Positions 38,243 through 50,535 of a stretch of DNA of 64,000 nucleotides are shown one piece after another. The position numbers and the translations under genes were made by a program. The stretch lies in NCBI GenBank assembly GCA_029961685.1, contig JARWKL010000012.1, positions 12,431,955 through 12,495,954 on the forward strand, read 5' to 3'. Source of the stretch: Aristolochia californica. Lineage: Eukaryota; Streptophyta; Magnoliopsida; Piperales; Aristolochiaceae. The stretch's first letter is position 1. Each line of letters starts with the position of its first letter. The notes beneath the pieces were generated by a model that was not told where the DNA came from, ran no database searches, and saw only the letters and a list, made by a program, of their open reading frames with translations.

Positions 38243-39619
38243 GATCCATAGGTCAATTGCATCATTAACATGTTTCGAGCATGCATATCCATTTTTAAAA
38301 CATGTCTTGAAGAATTCTCTTTCTTGTAAAATTTCAAGCAATTAGGGTTGAACTAGTGGAATTTCCCAAACTTGAATAACAAAAATTTTGTGTTCAATTG
38401 TGGTGTGTGAATAAATTTTCATTACTTACATTTGTTAATGTTTTAATTTTTTTCCATACATAAACTCTAAAATTAACATTTTTTTTTTGTGATCTATTTA
38501 CCTTTTTTTGTTTACGGCATGAAGGGAGAACGCAAACTCAAAGTTTTGATTTTATAAAAAAGTGTACATCTAAAATGGAGAGGCACAATGCAAAAATGTA
38601 GAGAGATATAATTCCACAGAGTGTCTGTGATTTTTCAGGATTGTGAGCTCTTTTCAGTTTTTAGTTCTCAGGTTTGGCAATCGTCGGGTAAAGGGGGAGA
38701 AGGGGGATTTTTAATTGAGTGTTGACTCCCAATCCGTAAGTCATTTCTTACAATAATATAGCCCGTTACGAATGAAAAATCCCTTTACAATCATCTATGA
38801 TTGTTAGGTCAGTCTTTTGCAAACGGGCAAAATAATGGCTTGTTTGACTCGGGTAAATATCCCACCGCACGTTCACTAGAGAATTTAATGAGCGTATGTT
38901 ATTATCTTTAAAAGCTTTGGATCCATAGGTCATTTGCATCCTTAACATGTTTCAAGCTTGCATATCCATTTTTAAAACACGTGTAGAACAAAACTCTTTC
39001 TTGTAAAATTCCAAGCTATTAGGGTTGAACTAGTGGAATTTCCCAAACTTGGATAACAAAAGTTTTGTATTAATTTTTGTTGCGTGAATAAATTTTCTTT
39101 ACTTACATTTGTTATTGTTTTAAATTTTTTCCATACATAAACTAAAAATTTTCATTTTGCTGTGATCTATTTGCCTTTTTTTGTTTACGGGATGAAGGGA
39201 GAGAGAAACTCAAAGTTTTGATTTAAGAAAAAAGTGTACATCTAAAATGGAGATGCACAATGCACAAATGTTCGGAGCGATAATTCCAAAGATTATTTGT
39301 AATTTTTAGGGATTGTAAGATCTTTTTAGTTTTTGTATCTCATGTTTTGCAATCGTCGGGAAAACGGGGAGGCGTGGTATTTTTACTGACTGTTGACTCC
39401 CAATCCGTATGTCATTTCTTACAAAAATATAGCCCGATACTCATGATAAATCACATTACAATCATCTATGATTGTTAGGTCAGCTTTTTGAAAACGGGCA
39501 AAATATTGGCTTGTTTGACTCGGGTAAATATCCCGCCGCACGTTCACTTCAGAATTTAATGAGTGTTTGTTATTCTCATTAAAAGCTTTGGATCCATAGG
39601 TCATTTGCATCTTTAACAT

Positions 39620-42600
39620 GTTTCAAGCTTGCATATCCATTTTTAAAACATGTGTGGAACAAATCTCTTTCTTGTAAAATTCCAAGCTATTAGGGTTGAA
39701 CTAGTGGAATTTCCCAAACCTGGATAACAAAAGTTTTGTGTTAATTTTTGGTGTGTGAATAAATTTTCTTTACTTATATTTGTTATTGTTTTAAATTTTT
39801 TCCATACATAAACTCAAAAATTTTCATTTTGCTGTGATCTATTTGCCTTTTTTTGTTACAGGCTGAAGGGAGAGGGAAAACTCAAAGTTTTTATTTAAGA
39901 AAAAAGAGTATATCTAAAATGGAGACGCACAGTGCATAAATGTAGAGAGAGATAATTCCAAAGAGTCTCTGTAATTTTTAGGGAATTTAAGCTCTTTTTA
40001 GTTTATATATCTCAGGTTTCTCAATCGTCGGGAAAAGGGGGAGGCGGGGTGCTTTTAACTGAGTGTTGACTCCGAATCCGTAAGTCATTTCTTACAAAAA
40101 TATAGCCCGTTACGGATGATAAATCACTTTACAATCATCTATGATTGTTAGGTAAGCTTTTTGCGAACGGGCAAAATAATGGCTAGTTGGATTCAGGTAA
40201 ATATCCCACCGCACGTTCATTGAGAATTTAATGAGCGTTTGTTATTCTCTTTAAAAGCTTTGGATCCATAGGTCATTTGCATCTTTGACATGTTTCAAGC
40301 ATGCATATCCATTTTTAAAACACGTGTAGAAGAAATCTCTTTCTTGAAAAATTCCATGAAATTAGGGTTGAACTAGAGGAATTTCTCAAACTTGGAAAAC
40401 AAAACTTTTGTGTTCATTTGTGGTGTGTGATTAAATTTTCTATACTTACATTTGTTATTGTTTGAATTTTTTTTCACACATAAACTCTAAAATTTTCATT
40501 TTGTTGTGATCTTTCTGCCTTTTTTGGATTACGGGATGAAGGCAGAGCAAAAACTCAAAGTTTTGATTTAAGAAAAAGTGTACATCTAAAATGCAAATGC
40601 ACAATGCACAAATGTAGGGAGAGATAATTACAAAGAGTGTTTGTAATTTTTAGGGATTGTAAGATCTTTTTAGTTTTTGTATCTCAGGTTTTGCAATCGT
40701 CGGAAAAAAGCGGAGGCGTGGTATTTTTAACAGACTGTTGACTCCCAATCCGTATGTCATTTCTTACAATAATATAGCCCGTTACGAATGAAAAATCACT
40801 TTAGAATCATCTATGATTGTGAGGACAGCTTTTTGGAAAAGGGCAAAATAATGGCTTGTTTGACTCGGGTAAATATCCCACCGCACGTTCACTAGAGAAT
40901 TTAATGAGCGTATGTTATTCTCTTTAAAAGCTTTGGATCCATAGGTCATTTGCATCTTAACATGTTTCAAGGTTGCATATCCATTTTTAAAACACGTGTG
41001 GAACAAATCTCTTTCTTGTAAAATTCCAAGCTATTAGGTTTGAACTAGTGGAATTTCCCAAACTTGGATAGCAAAAGTTTTGTGTTAATTTTTGGTGTGT
41101 GAATAAATTTTCTTTACTTACATTTGTTATTGTTTGAAATTTTTTCCATACATAAACTCAAAAAATTTCATTTTGCTGTTATCTATTTGCCTTTTTTTGT
41201 TTACGGGATAAAGGGAGAGAGAAAACTCAAAGTTTTGATTTAAGAAAAAAGTGTACATCTAAAATGGTGAAGCACAGTGCACAAATGTAGAGAGAGATAA
41301 TTCCAATGAGTGTCTGTAATTTTTAGGGAATTTTAGCTCTTTTTAGTTTTTATATCTCAGGTTTTGCAATCGTCGGGAAAAGGGGGAGGCGTGGTGTTTT
41401 TAACTGGGTGTTGACTCCCAATCCGTAGGTCATTTCTTACAAAAATATAGCCAGTTACAGATGATAAATCACTTGACAATCATCTATGATTGTTAGGTAA
41501 GCTTTTTGTGAACGGGCAAAATAATGGCTAGTTTGATTCTGGTAAATATCCCACCGCACGTTCATTGAGCATTTAATGAGCGTTTGTTATTCTCTTTAAT
41601 AGCTTCGGATCCATGGGTCATTTGCATCTTTAACATGTTTCAAGCATGCATATCCATTTTTAAAACACGTGTCGAAGAAATCTCTTTCTTGTAAAATTCC
41701 ATGCAATTAGGGTTGAACTAGTGGAATTTCTCAAACTTGGAAAACAAAACTTTTGTGTTCATTTGTGGTGTGTGAATAAATTTTCTATACTTACATTTGT
41801 TATTGTTTTAATTTTTTTTCACACATAAACTCTAAAATTTTCATTTTGTTGTGATCTATTTGCCTTTTTCGTTTACGGGATGAAGGCAGAGCGAAAACTC
41901 AAAGTTTTGATTTAAGAAAAAAGTGTAGATCTAAAATGGAGATGCACAATGCACAAATGTAGGGAGAGATAATTCCAAAGAGTGTTTGTAATTTTTAGGG
42001 ATTGTAAGATCTTTTTAGTTTTTGTATCTCAGGTTTTGCAATCGTCGGGAAAACGGGGAGGCGTGGTATTTTTAACTGACTGTTGACTCCCAATCCGTAT
42101 GTCAATTCTTACAAAAATATAGCCCGTTACTCATGATAAATCACTTTACAATCATCTATGATTGTTAGGTCAGCTTTTTGAAAACGGGAAAAATAATGGC
42201 TTGTTTGACTCGGGTAAATATCCCGCTGCATGTTCACTTCATCATTTAATGAGTGTTTGTTATTCTCATTAAAAGCTTTGGATCCATAGGTCATTTGCAT
42301 CTTTAACATGTTTCAAGCTTGCATATCCATTTTTAAAACACTTTCTTCTAAAACTTCCAGCTATTAGGGTTGAACTACTGGAATTTCCCAAACTTGGATA
42401 ACAAAAATTTTGTGTTCAATTGTGGTGTGTGAATAAATTTTCATTAATTACATTTGTTAATGTTTTAATTTTTTTCCATACATAAACTCTAAAACTTACA
42501 TTTTTTTGTGATCTATTTACTTTTTTTTGTTTACGGCATGAAGGGAGAACGAAAACTCAAAGTTTTGATTTAATCAAAAAGTGTAAATCTAAAATGGAGA

Positions 42601-45600
42601 TGCACAATGCACAAATGTGGAGAGATATAATTCCAAAGAGGGTCTGTAATTTTTCAGGATTGTGAGCTCTTTTCAGTTTTTATTTCTCAGGTTTTGCAAT
42701 CGTCGAGAAAAGGGGGAGGCGGGGGATTTTTATTTGAGTGTTGACTCCCAATCCGTAAGTCATTTTTTACAATAATATAGCCCGTTACGAATGAAAAATC
42801 ACTTTACAATCATCTATGATTGTTAAGTCAGCTTTTTGCAAATGGGCAAAATAATGGCTTGTTTGAATCGGGTAAATATCCCACCGTACGTTCACTAGAA
42901 TATTTAATGAGCGTATGTTATTCTCTTTAAAATCTTTTGGATCCATAGGTCATTTGCATCTTTAACATGTTTCAAGCTTGCCTATCCATTTTTAAAACAC
43001 GTGTGGAAAAAATCTCCTTCTTGTAAAATTCCAAGCTATTAGGGTTGAACTAGTGGAATTTCCCAAACTTGTATAACAAAAGTTTTGTGTTAATTTTTGG
43101 TGTGTGAATAAATTTTCTTTACTTACATTTGTTATTGTTTTAAATTTTTTCCAAACATAAACTCAAAAAATTTTCATTTTGCTGTGATCTATTTGCCTTT
43201 TTTGGTTTACGGGATAAAGGGAGAGAGGAAACTCAAAGTTTTGATTTAAGAAAAAAGTGTACATCTAAAATGGAGACGCACAGTGCACAAATGTAGAGAG
43301 AGATAATTCCAATGAGTGTCTGTAATTTTTAGGGAATATAAGCACTTTTTAGTTTTTATATCTCAGGTTTTGCAATCGTCGGGAAAAGTGGGTGGCGGGG
43401 TGTGTTTAACTGAGTGTTGACTCCCAATCCGTAAGTCATTTCTTACAAAAATATAGCCCATTACAGATGATAAATCACTTTACAATCATCTATGATTGTT
43501 AGGTAAGCTTTTTGTGAACGGGCAAAATAATGGCTAGTTTGATTCTGGTAAATATCCCACCGCACGTTCATTGAGCATTTAATGAGCGTTTGTTATTCTC
43601 TTTAAAAGCTTTGAATCCATAGGTCATTTGCATCTTTAACATGTTTCAAGCATGCATATCAATTTTTAAAACACGTGTAAAAGAAATCTCTTTCTTGTAA
43701 AATTCCATGCAATTAGGGTTGAACTAGTGGAATTTCTCAAACTTGGAAAACAAAACTTTTGTGTTCATTTTTGGTGTGTGAATAAATGTTCTATACTTAC
43801 ATTTGTTACTGTTTTAATTTTTTTTCACATATAAACTCTAAAATTTTCATTTTGTTGTGATCTATTTGCCTTTTTCGTTTACGGGATGAAGGTGGAGTGA
43901 AAACTCAAAGTTTTGATTTAAGAAAAAAGTGTACATCTAAAATGGAGATGCACAATGCACAAATGTAGGGGGAGATAATTCCAAAGAGTGTTTGTAATTT
44001 TTAGGGATTGTAAGATGTTTTTAGTTTTTGTATCTCAGGTTTTGCAATCGTCGGGAAAACGGGGAGGCGTGGTATTTTTAACTGACTGTTGACTCCCAAT
44101 CCGTATGTCATTTCTTACAAAAATATAGCCCGTTACTCATGATAAATCACATTACAATCATCTATGATTGTCAGGTCAGCTTTTTGAAAACGGGAAAAAT
44201 AATGGCTTGTTTGACTCGGGTAAATATCCCGCTGCATGTTCACTTCAGAATTTAATGAGTGTTTGTTATTCTCATTAAAAGCTTTGGATCCATAGGTCTT
44301 TTTCATCTTTAACATGTTTCAAGCATGCATATCCATTTTTAAAACACGTCTAGAAGAATTCTCTTTCTTCTAAAACTTCCAGTTATTAGGGTTGAACTAG
44401 TGGAATTTCCCAAACTTGGATAACAAAGTTTTGTGTTCAATTGTGGTGTGAGAATAAATTTTCATTACTTACATTTGCTAATGTTTTAATTTTTGACCAT
44501 ACATAAACTCTAAAATTTACATTTTTTTGTGATCTATTTACCTTTTTTTGTTTACGGCATGAAGGGAGAACGAAAACTCAAAGTTTTGATTTAATCAAAA
44601 AGTGTAAATCTAAAATGGAGATGGACAATGCACAAATGTGGAGAGATATAATTCCAAAGAGGGTCTGTAATTTTTCAGGATTGTGAGCTCTTTTCAGTTT
44701 TTAGTTCTCAGGTTTTGCAATCGTCGAGAAAAGGGGGAGGCGGGGGATTTTTAATTGAGTGTTGACTCCCAATCCGTAAGTCATTTCTTACAATAATATA
44801 GCCCGTTACGAATGAAAAATCACTTTACAATCATCTATGATTGTTAGGTCAGCTTTTTGCAAATGGCAAAATAATGGCTTGTTTGAATCGGGTAAATATC
44901 CCACCGTACGTTCACTAGAATATTTAATGAGCGTATGTTATTCTCTTTAAAATCTTTTGGATCCATAGGTCATTTGCATCTTTAACATGTTTCAAGTTTG
45001 CCTATCCATTTTTAAAACACGTGTGGAAAAAATCTCTTTCTTGTAAAATTCCATACAATTAGCGTTGAACTAGTGGAATTTCTCAAACTTGGAAAACAAA
45101 ACTTTTGTGTTCATTTGTGGTGTGTGAATAAATTTTCTATACTTACATTTGTTATTGTTTTAATTTTTTTCACACAAAAACTCTAAAATTTTCATTTTGT
45201 TCTGATCCATTTGCCTTTTTTGGTTTACGGGATGAAGGGAGAGCGAAAACTCAAAGTTTTGATTTAAGAAAAAAGTGTAGATCTAAAATGGAGATGCACA
45301 ATGCACAAATGTAGGGAGAGATAATTCCAAAGAGTGTTTGTAATTTTTAGGGATTGTAAGATCTTTTTAGTTTTTGTATCTCAGGTTTTGCAATCGTCAG
45401 GAAAACGGGGCGGCGTGGTATTTTTAACTGACTGTTGGCTCCCAATCCGTATGTCATTTCTTTCAAAAAATATAGCCCGTTACTCATGATAAATCACATT
45501 ACAATCATCTATGATTGTTAGGTCAGCTTTTTGAAAACGGGAAAAATAATGGCTTGTTTGACTCGGGGAAATATCCCGCCGCACGTTCACTTCAGAATTT

Positions 45601-47843
45601 AATGAGTGTTTGTTATTCTCATTAAAAGCTTTGGATCCATAGGTCATTTGCATCTTTAACATGTTTCAAACATGCATATCTATTTTTAAAACACGTCTAG
45701 AAGAATTCTCTTTCTTGAAAAATTTCCAGCCATTAGGGTTGAACTAGTGGAATTTCCCAAACTTGGATAACAAAAATTTTGTGTTCAATGGTGCTGTGTG
45801 AATAAATTTTCATTACTTACATTTGTTAATGTTTTAATTTTTTTCCATACATAAACTCTAAAATTTACATTTTTTTTGTGATCTATTTACCTTTTTTTGT
45901 TTATGGCATGAAGGGAGAACGAAAACTCAAAGTTTTGATTTAATAAAAAAGTGTACATCTAAAATGGAGATCCACAACGCGCAAATGTGGAGAGATATAA
46001 TTCCAAAGAGGGTCTGTGATTTTTCAGGATTGTGAGCTCTTTTCAGTTTTTAGTTCTCAGGTTTTGCAATCATTGGGAAAAGGGGGAGGCGGGGGATTTT
46101 TAATTGAGTGTTGATTCCCAATCCGTAAGTCATTTCTAACAATAATATAGCCCATTACGAATGAAAAATCACTTTACAATCATCTATGATTGTTAGGTCA
46201 GCTTTTTGCAAACGGGAAAAATAATGGCTTGTTTGACTCGGGTAAATATCCCACCGCACGTTCATTAGAGAATTTAATGAGCGAATGTTATTCTCTTTAA
46301 AAGCTTTGGATCCATAGGTCATTTCCTTCTTTAACATGTTTCAAGCTTGCATATCCTTTTTTAAAACACGTGTGGAACAAATCTCTTTCTTGTAAAATTC
46401 CAAGCTATTAGGGTTGAACTAGTGGAATTTCCCAAACTTGGATAACAAAAGTTTTGTGTTAATTTTTGGTGTGTGAATAAAATTTCTTTACTTACATTTG
46501 TTATTGTTTTAAATTTTTTCCACACATAAACTCAAAAATTTTCATTTTGCTGTGATCTATTTGCCTTTTTTTGTTTACGGGATGAAGGGAGAGAGAAAAC
46601 TCAAAGTTTTGATTTAAGAAAAAAGTGTACATCTAAAATGGAGACGCACAGTGCACAAATGTAGAGAAAGATAATTCCAATGAGTGTAATGTTTAGGGAA
46701 TTTAAGCTCTTTTTAGTTTTTATATCTCAGGTTTTGCAATCGTCGGGAAAAGGGGGAGGGTGGGTGTTTTTAACTGAGTGTTGACTCCCAATCCGTAAGT
46801 CATTTCTTACAAAAATATAGCCCGTTAGGGATGATAAATCACTTTACAATTATCTATGATTGTTAGGAAAGCTTTTTGTGAACAGGCAAAAAAATGGCTA
46901 GTTTGATTCTAGTAAATATCCCGCCGCACGTTCACTTCAGAATTTAATGAGCGTTTGTTATTCTCTTTTAAAGCTATGGATCCTTAGGTCATTTGCATCT
47001 TTAACATGTTTCAAGCATGCATATCCATTTTTAAAACACGTGTGGAAGAAATCTGTTTCTTGTAAAATTCCATGCAATTGGGGTTGAACTAGTGGAATTT
47101 CTCAAACTTGGAAAACAAAACTTTTGTGTTCATTTCTGGTGTGTGAGTAAATTTTCTATACTTACATTTGTTATTGTTTTAATTTTTTTTCACACATAAA
47201 CTCTAAAATTTTCATTTTGTTGTGATCTATTTGCCTTTTTTGGTTTACGGGAGGAAGGGAGAGCGAAAACTCAAAGTTTTGATTTAAGAAAAAAGAGTAG
47301 ATCTAAAATGGTGATGCACAATGCACAAATGTAGGGAGAGATAATTCCAAAGAGTATTGTAAATTTTAGGGATTGTAAGATCTTTTTAGTTTTTGTATCT
47401 CAGGTTTGGCAATCGTCAGGAAAACGGAGAGGCGTGGTATTTTTAACTGACTGTTGACTCCCAATCCGTATGTCATTTCTTCCACAAATATAGCCCGTTA
47501 CTCATGATAAATCACATTACAATCATCTATGATTGTTAGGACAGCTTTTTGAAAACGGGCAAAATAATGGCTTGTTTTACTCGGGTAAATATCCCGTCGC
47601 ACGTTCACTTCAGAATTTAATGAGTGTTTGTTATTCTCATTAAAAGCTTTGGATCCATAGGTCATTTGCATCTTTAACATGTTTCAAGCATGCATATCCA
47701 TTTTTAAAACACGTGTAGAAGAATTCTCTTTCTTGTAAAATTTCCAGCTATTAGGGTTGAACTAGTGGAATTTCCCAAACTTGGATAACAAAAATTTTGT
47801 GTTCAATTGTGGTGTGTGAATAAATTTTCATTACTTACATTTG
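39620..47843. repeat. Duplicate of ~26.0-34.2 kb (offset ~13612 bp)
   Basis: Anchors: 40262 A, 40935 B/C hybrid, 41607 A, 42280 B, 42939 C (short), 43613 A (site lost), 44286 B, 44959 C, 45633 B, 46308 C, 46978 A with B patch, 47651 B. The homology continues to about 48652. Order, hybrids, the ~15-bp deletion near 42340 and the A-skip at ~45033 all match the upstream copy. It shows that the arrangement A, B/C, A, B, C of the 14-mer unit's end once continued into A, B, C, B, C, as it still does after 29400. Confidence 0.9.
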
Positions 47844-49189
47844 TTAATGTTTTAATTTTTTTCCATACATAAACTCTAAAATTTACATTTTTTTGTGATC
47901 TATTTACCTTCTTTTGTTTACGGCAAGAAGGGAGAACGAAAACTCAAAGTTTTGATTTAATAAAAAAGTGTACATCTAAAATGGAGATGCACAATGCACA
48001 AATGTGGAGAGATATAATTCCAAAGAGGGTCTGTGATTTTTCAGGATTGTGAGCTCTTTTCAGATTTTAGTTCTCAAGTTTTGCAATCGTCGGGAAAAGG
48101 GGGAGGCGGGGGATTTTTAATTGAGTGTGGACTCCCAATCCGTAAGTCATTTCTTACAATAATATAGCCCGTTACAAATGAAAAATCACTTTACAAATCT
48201 ATGATTGGTAGGTCAGCTTTTTGCAAACGGGAAAAATAATGCCTTGGTTGACTCGGGTAAATATCCCACCGCACGTTCACTAGAGAATTTAATGAGCGTA
48301 TGTTATTCTCTTTAAAAGCTTTGGATCCATAGGTCATTTGCATCTTTAACATGTTTCAAGCTTGCATATCCATTTTTAAAACACGTGTGGAACAAATCTC
48401 TTTCTTGTAAAATGCCAGGCGATTAGGGTTAAACTAGTGGAGTTTCCAAAACTTGGATAACAAAAGTTTTGTTTTAATTTTTGGTGTGTGAATAAATTTT
48501 ATTTTCTTACATTTTTTATTGTTTTAAATTTTTTCCATAGATAAACTCAAAAATTTTCATTTTGCAGTGATCTATTTGCCTTTTTTTGTTTACGGGATGA
48601 AGGGATAGAGAAAACTCAAAGTTTTGATTTAAGAAAAAAGTGCACGTCTAAAATGGAGACGCATAGTGCACAAATGTGGAGAGATATAATTCCAAAGACT
48701 GTCTATGGTTTTTCAGGATTGTGAGCTCTTTTCAGTTTTTAGTTCTCAGGTTTTGCAATCATCGGGAAAAGGGGGAGGCGGGGGATTTTTAATTGAGTGT
48801 TGACTCCCAATCTGGAAGTCATTTCTTACAATAATATAGTCCGTTACGAATGAAAAATCACTTTACAATCATCTATGATTGTTAGGTCAGATTTTTGGAA
48901 AAGGGCAAAATAATAGCTTGTTTGACTCGGGTAAATATCCCACCGCACGTTCACTAGAGAATTTAATGAGCGTATGTTATTCTCTTTAAAAGCTTTGGAT
49001 GCATAGGTCATTTGCATCTTTAACATGTTTCAAGCTTGCATATCCATTTTTAAAACACGTGTGGAACAAATCTCTTTCATGTAAAATTCCAAGCTATTAG
49101 GTTTGAACTAGTAGAATTTCCCAAACTTGGATAACAAAAGTTTTGTGTTGATTTTTGGTGTGTGAATAAATTTTCTTTACTTACATTTG
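47844..49189. repeat. Local dimer duplication, unit 1 (1346 bp)
   Basis: Contains anchors 48323 (C) and 48997 (C, site lost, reached through an A/C hybrid body). It is followed directly by a second near-identical unit. Both units carry GGCAAGAAGG where related copies near 34.3 and 60.0 kb read GGCATGAAGG, so the duplication is local and recent. The corresponding stretch near 60.4-61.1 kb has only one unit. Confidence 0.88.
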
Positions 49190-50535
49190 TTAATGTTTTA
49201 ATTTTTTTCCATACATAAACTCTAAAATTTACATTTTTTTGTGATCTATTTACCTTCTTTTGTTTACGGCAAGAAGGGAGAACGAAAACTCAAAGTTTTG
49301 ATTTAATAAAAAAGTGTACATCTAAAATGGAGATGCACAATGCACAAATGTGGAGAGATATAATTCCAAAGAGGGTCTGTGATTTTTCAGGATTGTGAGC
49401 TCTTTTCAGATTTTAGTTCTCAAGTTTTGCAATCGTCGGGAAAAGGGGGAGGCGGGGGATTTTTAATTGAGTGTGGACTCCCAATCCGTAAGTCATTTCT
49501 TACAATAATATAGCCCGTTACAAATGAAAAATCACTTTACAAATCTATGATTGGTAGGTCAGCTTTTTGCAAACGGGAAAAATAATGCCTTGGTTGACTC
49601 GGGTAAATATCCCACCGCACGTTCACTAGAGAATTTAATGAGCGTATGTTATTCTCTTTAAAAGCTTTGGATCCATAGGTCATTTGCATCTTTAACATGT
49701 TTCAAGCTTGCATATCCATTTTTAAAACACGTGTGGAACAAATCTCTTTCTTGTAAAATGCCAAGCGATTAGGGTTAAACTAGTGGAATTTCCAAAACTT
49801 GGATAACAAAAGTTTTGTTTTAATTTTTGGTGTGTGAATAAATTTTATTTTCTTACATTTTTTATTGTTTTAAATTTTTTCCATAGATAAACTCAAAAAT
49901 TTTCATTTTGCAGTGATCTATTTGCCTTTTTTTGTTTACGGGATGAAGGGATAGTGAAAACTCAAAGTTTTGATTTAAGAAAAAAGTGCACGTCTAAAAT
50001 GGAGACGCATAGTGCACAAATTTGGAGAGATATAATTCCAAAGACTGTCTGTGGTTTTTCAGGATTGTGAGCTCTTTTCAGTTTTTAGTTCTCAGGTTTT
50101 GCAATCGTCGGGAAAAGGGGGAGGCGGGGGATTTTTAATTGAGTGTTGACTCCCAATCTGGAAGTCATTTCTTACAATAATATAGTCCGTTACGAATGAA
50201 AAATCACTTTACAATCATCTATGATTGTTAGGTCAGCTTTTTGGAAAAGGGCAAAATAATAGCTTGTTTGACTCGGGTAAATATCCCACCGCACGTTCAC
50301 TAGAGAATTTAATGAGCGTACGTTATTCTCTTTAAAAGCTTTGGATGCATAGGTCATTTGCATCTTTAACATGTTTCAAGCTTGCATATCCATTTTTAAA
50401 ACACGTGTGGAACAAATCTCTTTCTTGTAAAATTCCAAGCTATTAGGTTTCAACTAGTGGAATTTCCCAAACTTGGATAACAAAAGTTTTGTGTTGATTT
50501 TTGGTGTGTGAATAAATTTTCTTTACTTACATTTG
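49190..50535. repeat. Local dimer duplication, unit 2 (1346 bp)
   Basis: Contains anchors 49669 (C) and 50343 (C, site lost). The join to unit 1 lies within ACTTACATTTGTTA at about 49179-49192, where an A-type body becomes a C-type body, so four C anchors follow in a row. Differences from unit 1 are few, for example AAGCGATTAGG at ~49760 against AGGCGATTAGG at ~48417. Confidence 0.88.

Larger units (their letters stand above)
35203..39619. repeat. Mosaic segment rich in hybrid monomers
   Basis: Anchors: 35548 B, 36222 C/B/A chimera (site lost), 36896 B (site lost), 37569 C, 38242 B with an A-type first half, 38919 C, 39590 B with an A-type first half. Its start (35203 to ~36250) is repeated at ~55386-56433, offset 20183. 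At ~39600-39620 the B anchor runs into a C-type tail (CAAGCTTGCATATCC), where the sequence joins the segment matching 14-mer copy 3. Normal A-B-C order is largely lost here. Confidence 0.85.
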
